A DNA stretch of 64,000 nt from Aliterella atlantica CENA595. Its GTDB lineage: Bacteria > Cyanobacteriota > Cyanobacteriia > Cyanobacteriales > Chroococcidiopsidaceae. The notes beneath the pieces are model-generated. The model searched no databases. It worked only from the letters and a program-made list of their open reading frames with translations, and had not been told where the DNA came from. This document shows positions 18,147 to 26,992 of this stretch, in pieces. The stretch spans positions 1 through 64,000 of the forward strand of contig NZ_JYON01000007.1 in NCBI RefSeq assembly GCF_000952155.1, given 5' to 3'. Both the position numbers and the translations under genes were made by a program. Position 1 is the first letter of the stretch, and each line of letters opens with the position of its first letter.

Positions 18147-19016
18147 ATGATGCCAAATTTTATGAGACTTACCCCTAGCTTGGAAGCAGAATTTCTTTTT
18201 CATCACGGCGTACACCAAATTAAAGCAGAAAAGTACGAATCAGCGATCGCCAGTTTCGATCGGGCGCTAAGATGTAAACCTGATTATAGCGAAGCTTTGT
18301 CGCAACGCGGTTTTGCTTTAGGTAGTCTGGGTAGACACACTGAAGCAATTGCTAGCTTTGATAAAGCGTTGATAATTCGCCCTGATGCTTGCTGGTTGTG
18401 GCACAATCGCGGTATAGCGCTAGGGAAGTTAGGTCGCTATGATGAGGCTATCAATAGTTTTGATAGGGCGCTAGAGTTTAGTCCTGATAACTCTACAATT
18501 TGGCACAATCGGGGCATTACGTGGAGCGATCGCGGCTGTTATGAAAAAGCTGTTGCTAGTTTCGATCGCGCTTTGCAACTCCAACCTCATGCTTATTGGG
18601 CTTGGTACAATCGAGGTACGGCTTTAGGGCAGTTGAAGCGGTTTGAGGAAGCATTTAATAGTTTCGAGCGGGCAATTGAATTTAAGCCAGATTCGTTTTT
18701 AGCATGGTATCATCGGGGCTTAATTTTGAGCGATTGGGGCAGTTATGAAAAAGCTGTTGATAGTTTTCAAAGAGCTTTAGATGTCCAGCCAGATTCCGGT
18801 AAAGCTTGGTATAGCATGGGTTTAGCGCTAGGAAAGTTAGACTGTTATGAGGCGGCGATCGCAGCTTTTGATAAAGTGCTAGAACTGCAACCTGATAATT
18901 ATTGGGGATGGTATAACCGAGGCGTAGCTTTAGAGCAAATCGGCAGACAGGAAGAAGCTGATATTAGTCACAATAAAGCGATCGCTCTGCAATCTCAGGA
19001 TATTCATGAAATTTAA
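18147..19016 (+). CDS. TPR-repeat protein
   Basis: A 289-residue soluble protein made almost entirely of tetratricopeptide repeats, about eight units of 34 residues with the pattern W..RG.ALG.LGRYEEAI.SFDRAL...PD. Repeated units at nucleotide level are diverged. It has no signal peptide or catalytic domain, so it is likely a protein-interaction scaffold. Met6 is an alternative start. It is divergent from aspA and its end abuts the modBC stop (3-bp gap, convergent). Confidence 0.85.
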   Translation: MMPNFMRLTPSLEAEFLFHHGVHQIKAEKYESAIASFDRALRCKPDYSEALSQRGFALGSLGRHTEAIASFDKALIIRPDACWLWHNRGIALGKLGRYDEAINSFDRALEFSPDNSTIWHNRGITWSDRGCYEKAVASFDRALQLQPHAYWAWYNRGTALGQLKRFEEAFNSFERAIEFKPDSFLAWYHRGLILSDWGSYEKAVDSFQRALDVQPDSGKAWYSMGLALGKLDCYEAAIAAFDKVLELQPDNYWGWYNRGVALEQIGRQEEADISHNKAIALQSQDIHEI

Positions 19017-19019
19017 ATA

Positions 19020-20810
19020 TTATTCGGTAGTTAGAAATAATCGCCCTGGATCTAGATAAATATGCCAAGGTAAGGGTTTATCTTTCAAATTTGCCCACTT
19101 TTCTTTAAATACTTCTGCTTGCAGGTGATAATCGTCCTGGTGATGGGGCGGCTGATGTAGCTTGAGATAAATTGTCATGCGGTGGGGTGTTTCGCTAGTT
19201 TGCACCACCCAGCAAGGAAAAGTGTTGGGGCGATCGCTTTTTGCTGAGAATATTAACTGGTGAGCGCGAATCCCTACATACTGCAATTGGTTGGGGATAG
19301 GTTCGATAACGTCTAACGTACATCCCCAATCTAAAGCTTGGATTTTTTGCGGTGCAATTGCACGCGCAACAGAGAAATTCTTACATCCGGTTAGCTGGGC
19401 AACGAAATACGTGCCAGGACGTTCAAAAATCCGCTCTTTTGAGCCATTAGCAACTATTTTACCTGATGATAGCACTAACAAGTTCTTGCACGCCCTGTAA
19501 GCTTCTTCTAAATTGTGAGTAACAAATAGCGTTACACCTTGATATTGGCTGAGGATAGAAATTAGCTGCTTTTCTAGCTGGCTGCGTAAATGAGTATCTA
19601 AAGCAGAAAATGGTTCGTCAAGTAAAAGGACTTGTGGTTGCACTGCTAAAGCCCTCGCTAATGCAACACGCTGTTGTTCGCCGCCTGATAAGTTATCAGG
19701 ATAGCGGTTTTGCAGTCCTTCTAGGTGCATTAAAGCAATTAATTGACTTGCTTGCTGGTTGCGGGTGGTTTTGGGCAAGTTTTGGATACCAAAAGTGATA
19801 TTTTCCCAGACAGTTAGGTGAGGGAATAAAGCATAGTTTTGGAAGACAAAGCCGATGCGGCGATCGCAGCTAGGTAAGTTAATATGTGTTTTGGCATCAA
19901 ATAAAATGCGATCGCCTAAAGTAATACAGCCTGCATTCGGTGTTTCTAAGCCTGCAATACAACGCAATAGTATACTTTTCCCCGCGCCTGAAGCCCCCAA
20001 TATGCCCAAAGGATAACTATCGGCGCTAAAATCGGCGGTTAATGTCCAATTGGGTAAATGTTTGTGGATATCTACTGTTAAAGAAGCTGAAGATTTGTTG
20101 ACGGCATTTAGTTCTCTTTCACTTGGCAATAAGTACCGCTTTGGTGCTTGTTTCTTTTGGTTGCTATCTTCTTGAGCATTTAAAGCTAATGTTGCTACCA
20201 GAGAAATAGCGATGATAACTAATACCCATATTACGGCGCGATCTATTTCACCGCCTTCTGCTGCAAAAAATATCGCTGTCGGAATCGTTTGAGTTTCGCC
20301 AGGAATATTACCCGCTAGCATTAATGTTGCCCCAAATTCGCCTAATGCGCGGGCAAAAGTTAAAATTGTTCCGGCAATAATTCCCGATTTGCTTAGAGGT
20401 AAAGCAATTTGCCAGAATACTCGTAACTCAGATGCGCCTAAAGTTCTCGCCGCTGCTAGCAAATTGGCATCTATTTGCTTGAATGTGCCTAATGCTGTTT
20501 TGTACATTAGGGGAAAGGCTACAACTGTAGCTGCGATCGCAGTTGCATACCAGGTGAAAATTAAGGTAATACCAAAGTGTTGTAATAATCGCCCCAAACC
20601 ATTTTTACCTAGCAGCAATAGTAAAATGAAGCCAATTACTGTAGGTGGTAAAACTAAAGGCAAAGTAAGTAAACTATCAATTAAATTTCTGTTTTTGCCG
20701 CGATAATTAAATACCCACCAAGCCGCACTAATTCCTATAAAAAAAGTGATTGTTGTTGCTGTTAAAGTAGTTTTAAGTGATATCCATAGTGGAGATAAAT
20801 CGAAATTCAT
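19020..20810 (-). CDS. modBC: Molybdate ABC transporter, fused permease-ATPase
   Basis: A 596-residue fusion. The N-terminal about 215 residues form a six-helix ModB permease with the EAA-like loop DANLLAAARTLGASELRVFW and LARALGEFGATLM. A polar linker follows, then a ModC ATPase with Walker A GASGAGKS, signature LSGGEQQR, Walker B LLLDEPFSALD and a C-terminal TOBE-like region. ModB-ModC fusions are known in cyanobacteria. It imports molybdate for nitrate reductase and other Mo enzymes. It starts 30 bp after modA, the periplasmic binding protein. Confidence 0.95.
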   Translation of the reverse strand: MNFDLSPLWISLKTTLTATTITFFIGISAAWWVFNYRGKNRNLIDSLLTLPLVLPPTVIGFILLLLLGKNGLGRLLQHFGITLIFTWYATAIAATVVAFPLMYKTALGTFKQIDANLLAAARTLGASELRVFWQIALPLSKSGIIAGTILTFARALGEFGATLMLAGNIPGETQTIPTAIFFAAEGGEIDRAVIWVLVIIAISLVATLALNAQEDSNQKKQAPKRYLLPSERELNAVNKSSASLTVDIHKHLPNWTLTADFSADSYPLGILGASGAGKSILLRCIAGLETPNAGCITLGDRILFDAKTHINLPSCDRRIGFVFQNYALFPHLTVWENITFGIQNLPKTTRNQQASQLIALMHLEGLQNRYPDNLSGGEQQRVALARALAVQPQVLLLDEPFSALDTHLRSQLEKQLISILSQYQGVTLFVTHNLEEAYRACKNLLVLSSGKIVANGSKERIFERPGTYFVAQLTGCKNFSVARAIAPQKIQALDWGCTLDVIEPIPNQLQYVGIRAHQLIFSAKSDRPNTFPCWVVQTSETPHRMTIYLKLHQPPHHQDDYHLQAEVFKEKWANLKDKPLPWHIYLDPGRLFLTTE

Positions 20811-20840
20811 CTAAAATTACCTAGCAAATAGAATTTGTCT

Positions 20841-21632
20841 CTATTTATTTGCTTCTACATTCGGTTTATTAAAGCCATATTTGTTATAAATACTTCTAGC
20901 TGCTTTACTATCTAAAAATTGAATAAAATCTTTGGCTGCGATAGTGTTTTTACTATTTTTTATTACTGCTATTGGATATACTACAGGAGAATGAAATGAG
21001 TTTGACGCAGTTGCAACAATATCAACTAAGTTTGACGATTTAGCGTCAGTTAAGTAAACAACACCTGCATCAACGTTCTCTGTTTCTACATAGTTTAGAA
21101 CTTGTCTAGTATCTTTAGCAAAAATAAGTTTATTTTCAACTTGCTCGAATATTTTAAAACGGGTTAAAACTTCTTTTGCATATTTTCCTACAGGTACGCT
21201 ATTGGGTTCGCCTATAGCAACTTTTGTAATGCGATCGCTTGCTAAATCTTGAAAGCCTGAAATCCCTTGATTTCCCTTGGGAACAATCAAAACAATTTGA
21301 TTGGTTAATAAATTTTTCCTCGTATCAGCTATGATTAAACCCTTATCGGCTAGTGCATTCATTTGTTGAGTACCTGCAGAAATAAATATATCTACGTTTG
21401 CTCCTTGTTCGATTTGTTGTTGCAAGGAACCAGAAGAACCAAAGTTATAAATAATCCTGACATTCGGCTGCGTAGCAATATAAGCTTGTTGGATTTCTGT
21501 CATTACTTGTTGCAAGCTAGCAGCAGCGGATACTGTTAAATTTGACGATTTATTAACTATAGGATTGCAGCTAATTAAAAAGATAAATAATAGGGCGATC
21601 GCTCCCCATTTCCACCTTAATCTCAAATACAT
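20841..21632 (-). CDS. modA: Molybdate-binding periplasmic protein
   Basis: A 263-residue protein with a lipoprotein-like signal (FIFLISCNPIV; Cys in a lipobox-like position) and the ModA features VSAAASLQQVMTEI, YNFGSSGSLQQQIEQGA and VDAGVVYLTDA. It captures molybdate or tungstate for the fused ModBC transporter downstream. Its start overlaps the end of the upstream methyltransferase gene by 10 bp, so the three genes appear to form one leftward unit. Confidence 0.95.
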   Translation of the reverse strand: MYLRLRWKWGAIALLFIFLISCNPIVNKSSNLTVSAAASLQQVMTEIQQAYIATQPNVRIIYNFGSSGSLQQQIEQGANVDIFISAGTQQMNALADKGLIIADTRKNLLTNQIVLIVPKGNQGISGFQDLASDRITKVAIGEPNSVPVGKYAKEVLTRFKIFEQVENKLIFAKDTRQVLNYVETENVDAGVVYLTDAKSSNLVDIVATASNSFHSPVVYPIAVIKNSKNTIAAKDFIQFLDSKAARSIYNKYGFNKPNVEANK

Positions 21633-22414
21633 AAATCTTTAATTGCAACTATACGAATGCGGCGGTAATCTGCAAACCATTGACCATTTTTATATAAAGA
21701 TGGACGTAATTGTTCTTCAACTTTAGCGATAATCTCTGCTTGTACGTTTTCAGCAAAAGTAGATAATAATTGACCTCTAAACATTTTTAGCCAATTAGAC
21801 ATTCCTGCTTCTGCATCTGCTAATGGAGTAGGACGGTCAAATAAGCTAGCGAATGTAAATTTAAAACCTTGATTCTCTAGTAAAGTACCATACTCAGCAA
21901 TACTAGGAAAATAGTTGTTATTTAATTCGCGATCGCTAGACAAATCTAATGAATTAATAGCATTATTTAAGGCAGTAAGAATTGAATTAATATTTCCCTT
22001 TCCGCCAAACTCAGCAACAAACTTTCCGCCTGGCTTAAGTGCATTCCAAACACCTAAAATAACTGCTTCTGGTGGCTTAATCCAATGCAGCACAGCATTA
22101 GAAAATACACTGTCAAACTGCTCTGTATATACTAAATTTGCTGCATCTGCTACTTCAAAACGTATATTAGGGTAATTGCGCTGCGCTTTTTCAATCATAG
22201 TTGCAGCGCTATCAATTCCTACAACTTCGGCTTGGCTAGAGGCAATTTTGTCAGTTAAATGTCCCGTACCGCAACCAAGATCCAAAATACGTTCTCCAGG
22301 TTGGGGCGATAATAGTTCTACTAAATCTGTAGCTAACTGTGAAACAAATTCGTGCTTATTGTCGTAAAGTTCCGCATCCCATTGCGCGGAGTTGCTAGCG
22401 ATCGCCCGATTCAT
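21623..22414 (-). CDS. Class I SAM-dependent methyltransferase
   Basis: A 263-residue methyltransferase. Motif I is LDLGCGTGHLTDKIA, motif II around VVGIDSAATMIEKAQ, then FDSVFSNAVLHWI and LKPGGKFVAEFGG. It resembles trans-aconitate/ubiquinone-type methyltransferases. The ATG at 22414 (MNRAIASNSAQWDAELYDN) with an AGG 7 bases upstream is chosen over the longer frame start at 22456. It overlaps modA by 10 bp. Its start codon lies only 16 bp from that of the divergent acetyltransferase. Substrate unknown. Confidence 0.88.
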   Translation of the reverse strand: MNRAIASNSAQWDAELYDNKHEFVSQLATDLVELLSPQPGERILDLGCGTGHLTDKIASSQAEVVGIDSAATMIEKAQRNYPNIRFEVADAANLVYTEQFDSVFSNAVLHWIKPPEAVILGVWNALKPGGKFVAEFGGKGNINSILTALNNAINSLDLSSDRELNNNYFPSIAEYGTLLENQGFKFTFASLFDRPTPLADAEAGMSNWLKMFRGQLLSTFAENVQAEIIAKVEEQLRPSLYKNGQWFADYRRIRIVAIKDLCI

Positions 22415-22430
22415 CTTATTTACCTCTAAT

Positions 22431-22922
22431 ATGTATATCAGGAACGCTGTTGCCACCGATCTTTATGCGATCGTCTCAATCTACAATGCCTCAATTCCTA
22501 GCCGTTTAGCAACTGCCGATCTTAACCCTATATCAGTTGATAGCCGCCAAGAGTGGTTCGAGCAACATTCTCCCCATACATACCCAATTTGGGTAATGGA
22601 ACAAAAAGGAGAAATTGCTGGCTGGCTAAGTTTTAGCCCATTTTACGGACGACCAGCTTATCGTGCAACTGCAGAAATTAGTATATATGTAGATCCAGCT
22701 TACCAACGTCAGCGCGTGGCGTACCAACTTCTTAGCCAAGCTATTGACTACAGTCCTAGCTTGGGCTTGCAGACGCTTTTAGGCTTTATTTTTGCCCACA
22801 ATCATCCTAGTTTGCGGTTATTTGAGTTGTTTAATTTCCAAGTTTGGGGACATTTGCCTCAAGTAGCAGAACTTGATGAAATTAAACGAGATTTGGTTAT
22901 ATTGGGACTTAAAATAACTTAA
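22431..22922 (+). CDS. GNAT acetyltransferase (phosphinothricin acetyltransferase-like)
   Basis: A 163-residue GNAT enzyme. It begins MYIRNAVATDLYAIVSIYN and has the acetyl-CoA site around EISIYVDPAYQRQRVAYQLL and the later IFAHNHPSLRLFELFNF typical of Pat/Bar-like N-acetyltransferases. In the R/QxxGxG/A loop the usual Gly residues are replaced (QRQRVA), which may weaken cofactor binding. The ATG at 22431 is preferred to the longer frame at 22392, which would overlap the divergent methyltransferase start. No clear Shine-Dalgarno is seen. Substrate unknown. Confidence 0.83.
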   Translation: MYIRNAVATDLYAIVSIYNASIPSRLATADLNPISVDSRQEWFEQHSPHTYPIWVMEQKGEIAGWLSFSPFYGRPAYRATAEISIYVDPAYQRQRVAYQLLSQAIDYSPSLGLQTLLGFIFAHNHPSLRLFELFNFQVWGHLPQVAELDEIKRDLVILGLKIT

Positions 22923-23102
22923 AATATCTTAATAGAAGATTTCTTGAAAGTGACTAGCTGTTAGATGTAATAGCTGGGGGCATAACTCCTAAGCTTTATC
23001 TTGCTGCTGCTCTATTATAAGACGCTTCTGAGTGCGAGTCTCATCAGCAAATGACATGAAAACAGTTATTTGCTGGCGAAGAGTGTGTTTTTTTAGGTAT
23101 TC

Positions 23103-24155
23103 ATGACTACATCGATTGACGAACTCCAGAAAATAGAACTTGCCGTTCCTAAAGCGGACATTACCCTCAAAAATATTATCAACACCTTGCCCAAAGAGTG
23201 TTTTCAACAGAATCGCCGCAAAGCTTGGTCAAAAGCGGCGATTAATTTACTTTTAGTTAGTTTGGGATACGCGGGGATTGCTTTATCGCCCTGGTATTTA
23301 TTGCCTTTAGCGTGGATTTTTACAGGTACGGGGTTAACTGGCTTTTTTGTAATTGCACACGATTGCGGACATCGTTCTTTTGCTAAACGCCGTTGGGTAA
23401 ACGATTTGGTGGGACATTTATTTATGCTGCCACTAATTTATCCCTTCCATAGCTGGAGAATAAAGCACAACCACCACCATGCTTATACTAATAACTTAGA
23501 TCGAGATAATGCTTGGCGACCGATTACGCCCCAAGAGTATGAAAGTTGGGGAAATATTAGGCAAAAAGTTTTTCAGGGATTTGCCGTCAATCGCTTGTGG
23601 TGGCTAGGTTCGATCGCACATTGGGCAATGACTCACTTTAACTTAGACAAATTTGCCGCCAAAGATCGCTCCAAAGTTAAATTATCTATAACTGTAGTGG
23701 CAATTTTTGCTGCGATCGCCTTCCCGACATTAATCGCTACTGTAGGCTTATGGGGATTAGTAAAATTCTGGTTGATGCCTTGGTTGGTGTACCATTTTTG
23801 GATGAGTACGTTTACTTATGTTCATCATACTGCGCCAGATATAGCGTTTGTAGAAGATAGTAAATGGCAAGTGGCGATCGCGCAATTATCTGGTACAGTT
23901 CACTGCAATTATCCTTGCTGGGTAGAGTTTCTATGCCACGATATCAATGTTCATGTTCCCCACCATATATCGACTGCGATTCCCTCTTACAATTTGCGCT
24001 TGGCTTATGACAGCATTCAGCAAAATTGGGGACTTTACACTCATGACGAGTGCAACTTCTCTTGGGCTTTGATGAAGCAAATTACCGATACTTGCCATTT
24101 GTACAAGCCAGAGACAGGCTATCAATCATTCGACGACTATCTAGCCTTGAAATAA
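23103..24155 (+). CDS. desA: Acyl-lipid delta-12 fatty acid desaturase
   Basis: A 350-residue integral membrane desaturase. It has the three His boxes HDCGH, HNHHH and HVPHH that hold the di-iron centre, and hydrophobic pairs around residues 45-90 and 195-235. Length and box spacing fit DesA, which introduces the omega-6 double bond into glycerolipid-bound C18 chains using ferredoxin, important for cold tolerance. It is monocistronic with its own terminator (24173-24214). DesB (omega-3) is the main alternative but the HDCGH...HNHHH...HVPHH pattern and length favour DesA. Confidence 0.9.
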   Translation: MTTSIDELQKIELAVPKADITLKNIINTLPKECFQQNRRKAWSKAAINLLLVSLGYAGIALSPWYLLPLAWIFTGTGLTGFFVIAHDCGHRSFAKRRWVNDLVGHLFMLPLIYPFHSWRIKHNHHHAYTNNLDRDNAWRPITPQEYESWGNIRQKVFQGFAVNRLWWLGSIAHWAMTHFNLDKFAAKDRSKVKLSITVVAIFAAIAFPTLIATVGLWGLVKFWLMPWLVYHFWMSTFTYVHHTAPDIAFVEDSKWQVAIAQLSGTVHCNYPCWVEFLCHDINVHVPHHISTAIPSYNLRLAYDSIQQNWGLYTHDECNFSWALMKQITDTCHLYKPETGYQSFDDYLALK

Positions 24156-24172
24156 GTCTGCTGCCAACAAGC

Positions 24173-24214
24173 AAAAAAGGTTAAATGAGTACAGCTATTC
24201 GTTTAACCTTTTTT
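24173..24214. terminator. Bidirectional terminator between desA and the glycosidase-like gene
   Basis: A long stem pairs AAAAAAGGTTAAA with TTTAACCTTTTTT around a 16-base loop. It is flanked by A and T runs, so it can act on both strands. It ends desA from the left and the convergent gene at 24221 from the right. Confidence 0.85.
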
Positions 24215-24220
24215 ATTTGC

Positions 24221-25567
24221 TTACTTTTCTAACTTAATTACAACTACGCGATCGGGTACGTCAATACTAAGCTGTTTGGGATAGGTTTGAGAAGACTTAT
24301 AGTTAGCCGAGTCGTTCGGTATGTAGGTAGTTGCCTTACTGATAGAAGTGTTTAAAGTCACAGTCACCTTTTGACTAGGAACGGAAATATATTTCTTGGT
24401 ATCCACGTTATACCCAAGCGCTTCTTTCCACAAAATTAGATAGAACTTACCATCTCTTTTTTGCAACAGCGTGCGGCGGATATTAGTAGTGTCGCCACCA
24501 AGAACGTAATCTAAAGTTCCAGGTGTGAAGCTAGCTCCTGGATCTTTCAACAAATTAATCAAATTTTTCAGCGCCCCATAGGCGGGTTTTTGCGAACCAT
24601 CGTTACGCAACAACCCAAAATTCATGTACAAAGAGCCTGGGTCATAATAAGTATTGAGGAACTCGTAGATAAATGTCCGAGGAATGCCGTAATTAAACTG
24701 GACTAAAGCTAGGCGCGGGGTGTACTTGCCAGCAACGTCATCTGGAATGCCTCGATGCCCGTTTGAGGTAGAAACTACACTGTGATAGCCTGTCTCTGTA
24801 GTTAATACTGGTTTAGAAAGGCTAGCTTTTTTAGCAGATCGCACGTTCCAATCAAGACTACCATAACCACCGCCACCCCAACCACTATTTCCAGGGTTGC
24901 GTCCTGACATATAGTTATTCATCGTGCCATAGTCTTGATAAGCACTCATGTCACCCAGGGTAGAATAGGCTGATGCCCCTGATAAAGCAGGACCGTAAAT
25001 TTTTATACCTGCTGTACTTGAGCTTCCTTTCATTCCTTGCCACAACTGCTTTTGGTAGTTACGCAGATTGTTCGCCCAGTTACCATCACCGCTGAGGTTG
25101 TATTCATTAGTTACCTGCACAGATTCAATAACATCTGTACCAATTTCTTTAACTAAACTTACCGCAGATGATGCTGACAGATAGCGCGGATCGCAAACTA
25201 ATGTCGTGCGAATACCTAAATTTTTAAGTTCTTTGAGTCTAGTCATATAACCGTTATAGTTGCGCGTACAACCGTCGCGGATATGACGAACGCCCAATTC
25301 TAACAACTTGGGTTTGATTAGGTCGTTGTACCTTTTGTAATAAATTGATGCGTCATAGTATAAATGCGTATTGACTCCTATTGAATTTACGAAGTCATCA
25401 GCACGTCGTGCCTTTTCTTGTGCTGCTTGTGCTGAATTGGTAATTGCGGCTATCCACATCATGCTTAGTGCTAGCCCAGCTACATTTTTGAGGCAGAAAT
25501 TAAGCTTTTTGTTGCTAAGACGTAATGCTAGCAGCATTAATTTGTGACCTTCTTTTGGTTGCCCCAT
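24221..25567 (-). CDS. Secreted GH-A clan-like glycoside hydrolase
   Basis: A 448-residue protein with a hydrophobic signal segment (about residues 28-48, AGLALSMMWIAAITNSAQA). The rest looks like a TIM-barrel. VGVRHIRDG precedes VTNEYN (Asn154-Glu155, candidate acid/base at the end of strand 4) and LTTETGYH (Glu258, candidate nucleophile), as in clan GH-A enzymes. A Gly-rich loop (GWGGGGYGS) lies between them. The C-terminal about 90 residues look like a beta-sandwich. Family number and substrate cannot be told. It is monocistronic with a long AT-rich upstream region. Confidence 0.65.
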   Translation of the reverse strand: MGQPKEGHKLMLLALRLSNKKLNFCLKNVAGLALSMMWIAAITNSAQAAQEKARRADDFVNSIGVNTHLYYDASIYYKRYNDLIKPKLLELGVRHIRDGCTRNYNGYMTRLKELKNLGIRTTLVCDPRYLSASSAVSLVKEIGTDVIESVQVTNEYNLSGDGNWANNLRNYQKQLWQGMKGSSSTAGIKIYGPALSGASAYSTLGDMSAYQDYGTMNNYMSGRNPGNSGWGGGGYGSLDWNVRSAKKASLSKPVLTTETGYHSVVSTSNGHRGIPDDVAGKYTPRLALVQFNYGIPRTFIYEFLNTYYDPGSLYMNFGLLRNDGSQKPAYGALKNLINLLKDPGASFTPGTLDYVLGGDTTNIRRTLLQKRDGKFYLILWKEALGYNVDTKKYISVPSQKVTVTLNTSISKATTYIPNDSANYKSSQTYPKQLSIDVPDRVVVIKLEK

Positions 25568-26157
25568 TTTATTCCTCGTACAAATGAAACTCGAAAATAA
25601 ACTCTACCCTAAAGAAGAGGAAATTGAGACTCCTTTACATTACAAAGCAAATGTGCATGAGGCGCTGACTAAGTAGTGATGATGTAAAAAAAAGTTGTTT
25701 ATTAAAAAATTATTAACTCATAACTTAATAGATATTAAGCTATTAATAAGTGAAGGCATAAACCATGTTTAATTTGAGTTATTTCAGTTATAAGTTAGAT
25801 AAATCTCGATAACAAGCGGTTTTTAGAGAGCTAAAAATTATACATTAGTTGTTTCTACGGTTCGCTCGCACATACTACAAAACAGAATACTCAAAACTGT
25901 TAACTAGCTACAGTCATACATACTGAGTATCAAAAAAATACTTTATTTATGTATGTTAAGAAATACAACAATGTATAATTAAAAACATTTTTTTAAGTAA
26001 AATTTAATGCGTTTAAATTGCTGAAGCTATTTTCTCATCAGTAATTGAGCTAGTTTTTAGCTCGGCTCGCCAATACATAGATATATAGGTAAATACCAAT
26101 TATTTCTTCACTTCTTAAGCAGAAAAAACGATAATATGAACGCTCAAACCAATAAAA
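25568..26157. other. AT-rich intergenic region between divergent genes
   Basis: About 590 bp separate the start of the glycosidase-like gene from sfsA. The sequence is strongly AT-rich with many short A/T runs. I see no ORF, RNA gene or array in it. It must hold the promoters of both divergent genes, but none can be fixed by eye. Confidence 0.5.
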
Positions 26158-26169
26158 TTGCTGGAAAAA

Positions 26170-26922
26170 ATGAATAATTGGTTATATTTATATCCACCTC
26201 TTTATCCAGGTATTTTACTGAAACGCTACAAGCGATTTTTTGCAGATATTGAGCTTCTGACAGGGGAAGTTATTACTGCTCATTGTCCAAATACCGGACC
26301 GATGACTGGGATGAATACTCCAGGTAGTGCAGTGCAAGTTTCCTTAAGTAGCAGTCTTACACGCAAGCTGCCCTATACTTGGGAGATGATTTTGGTAGAA
26401 GACAACGAGCCTACTTGGGTAGGAGTAAATACTGCCATGCCCAATCGGATTACTAAGTTGGCATTAGCTCAGTATATGTTCCCGCAATTGGGTAGCTACG
26501 AGCAAATTCGCTTTGAAGTTCCTTACGGACAGGATAAAAAAAGCCGAGTAGATTTTTTGCTTGCAGGTAAGGATATAGAAAAACCAATATATATAGAAGT
26601 CAAAAGTACAACTTGGGCGCAAGGGCGACTAGCTTTATTTCCCGATACAGAGACAACGCGAGGACAAAAGCACTTACGAGAACTTACAGCTTTGTTACCT
26701 CAAGCACGGGCGGTAATGCTGTACTTTATCAATCGCGGTGACTGCAAAGTGTTTGCTCCTGGTGACGCTGCCGATCCTATTTATGGTAAGTTGCTCAGAG
26801 ATGCGATCGCTCTTGGTTTAGAAGTATTGCCTTGTCGGTTTGAAATTACACCAGAGGGCATACGTTACTTAGGTTTGGCAGAAATGCAAATGACCAGTGA
26901 CCAAATAATTCGTAATTCGTAA
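26170..26922 (+). CDS. sfsA: SfsA family protein
   Basis: A 250-residue SfsA homologue. It has the N-terminal OB-like region (RYKRFFADIELLTGEVITAH) with CPNTGPM and a nuclease-like core with RVDFLLAG and IYIEVKSTTW, which resembles the PD-(D/E)xK fold seen in SfsA structures. Its role (sugar fermentation stimulation, possibly a nuclease) is not settled. The ATG at 26170 with a nearby GGA is preferred to a TTG four codons upstream. The last residues (MTSDQIIRNS) are encoded by heptamer-repeat sequence, so the tail was changed by repeat insertion or expansion. Confidence 0.9.
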   Translation: MNNWLYLYPPLYPGILLKRYKRFFADIELLTGEVITAHCPNTGPMTGMNTPGSAVQVSLSSSLTRKLPYTWEMILVEDNEPTWVGVNTAMPNRITKLALAQYMFPQLGSYEQIRFEVPYGQDKKSRVDFLLAGKDIEKPIYIEVKSTTWAQGRLALFPDTETTRGQKHLRELTALLPQARAVMLYFINRGDCKVFAPGDAADPIYGKLLRDAIALGLEVLPCRFEITPEGIRYLGLAEMQMTSDQIIRNS

Positions 26923-26940
26923 TTCGTAATTCGTAATTTA
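26906..26940. repeat. Heptamer array, family B, at the sfsA 3' end
   Basis: Four TAATTCG units plus TAATTTA, preceded by TGACCAGTGACC, which matches family A units. Unlike the other gene-end copies, sfsA is read through the first two units in another frame and stops at the TAA at 26920-26922. Confidence 0.87.
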
Positions 26941-26992
26941 TGGTTTTCTTGCTCCTTTTTGCGGCTTGACCAGTTAATAGCGATCGTTAGAG

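Noticed and set aside
22989-23207. Open frame of 72 codons on the minus strand between the GNAT gene and desA
   Set aside because: It overlaps the N-terminus of desA and has no recognisable similarity.
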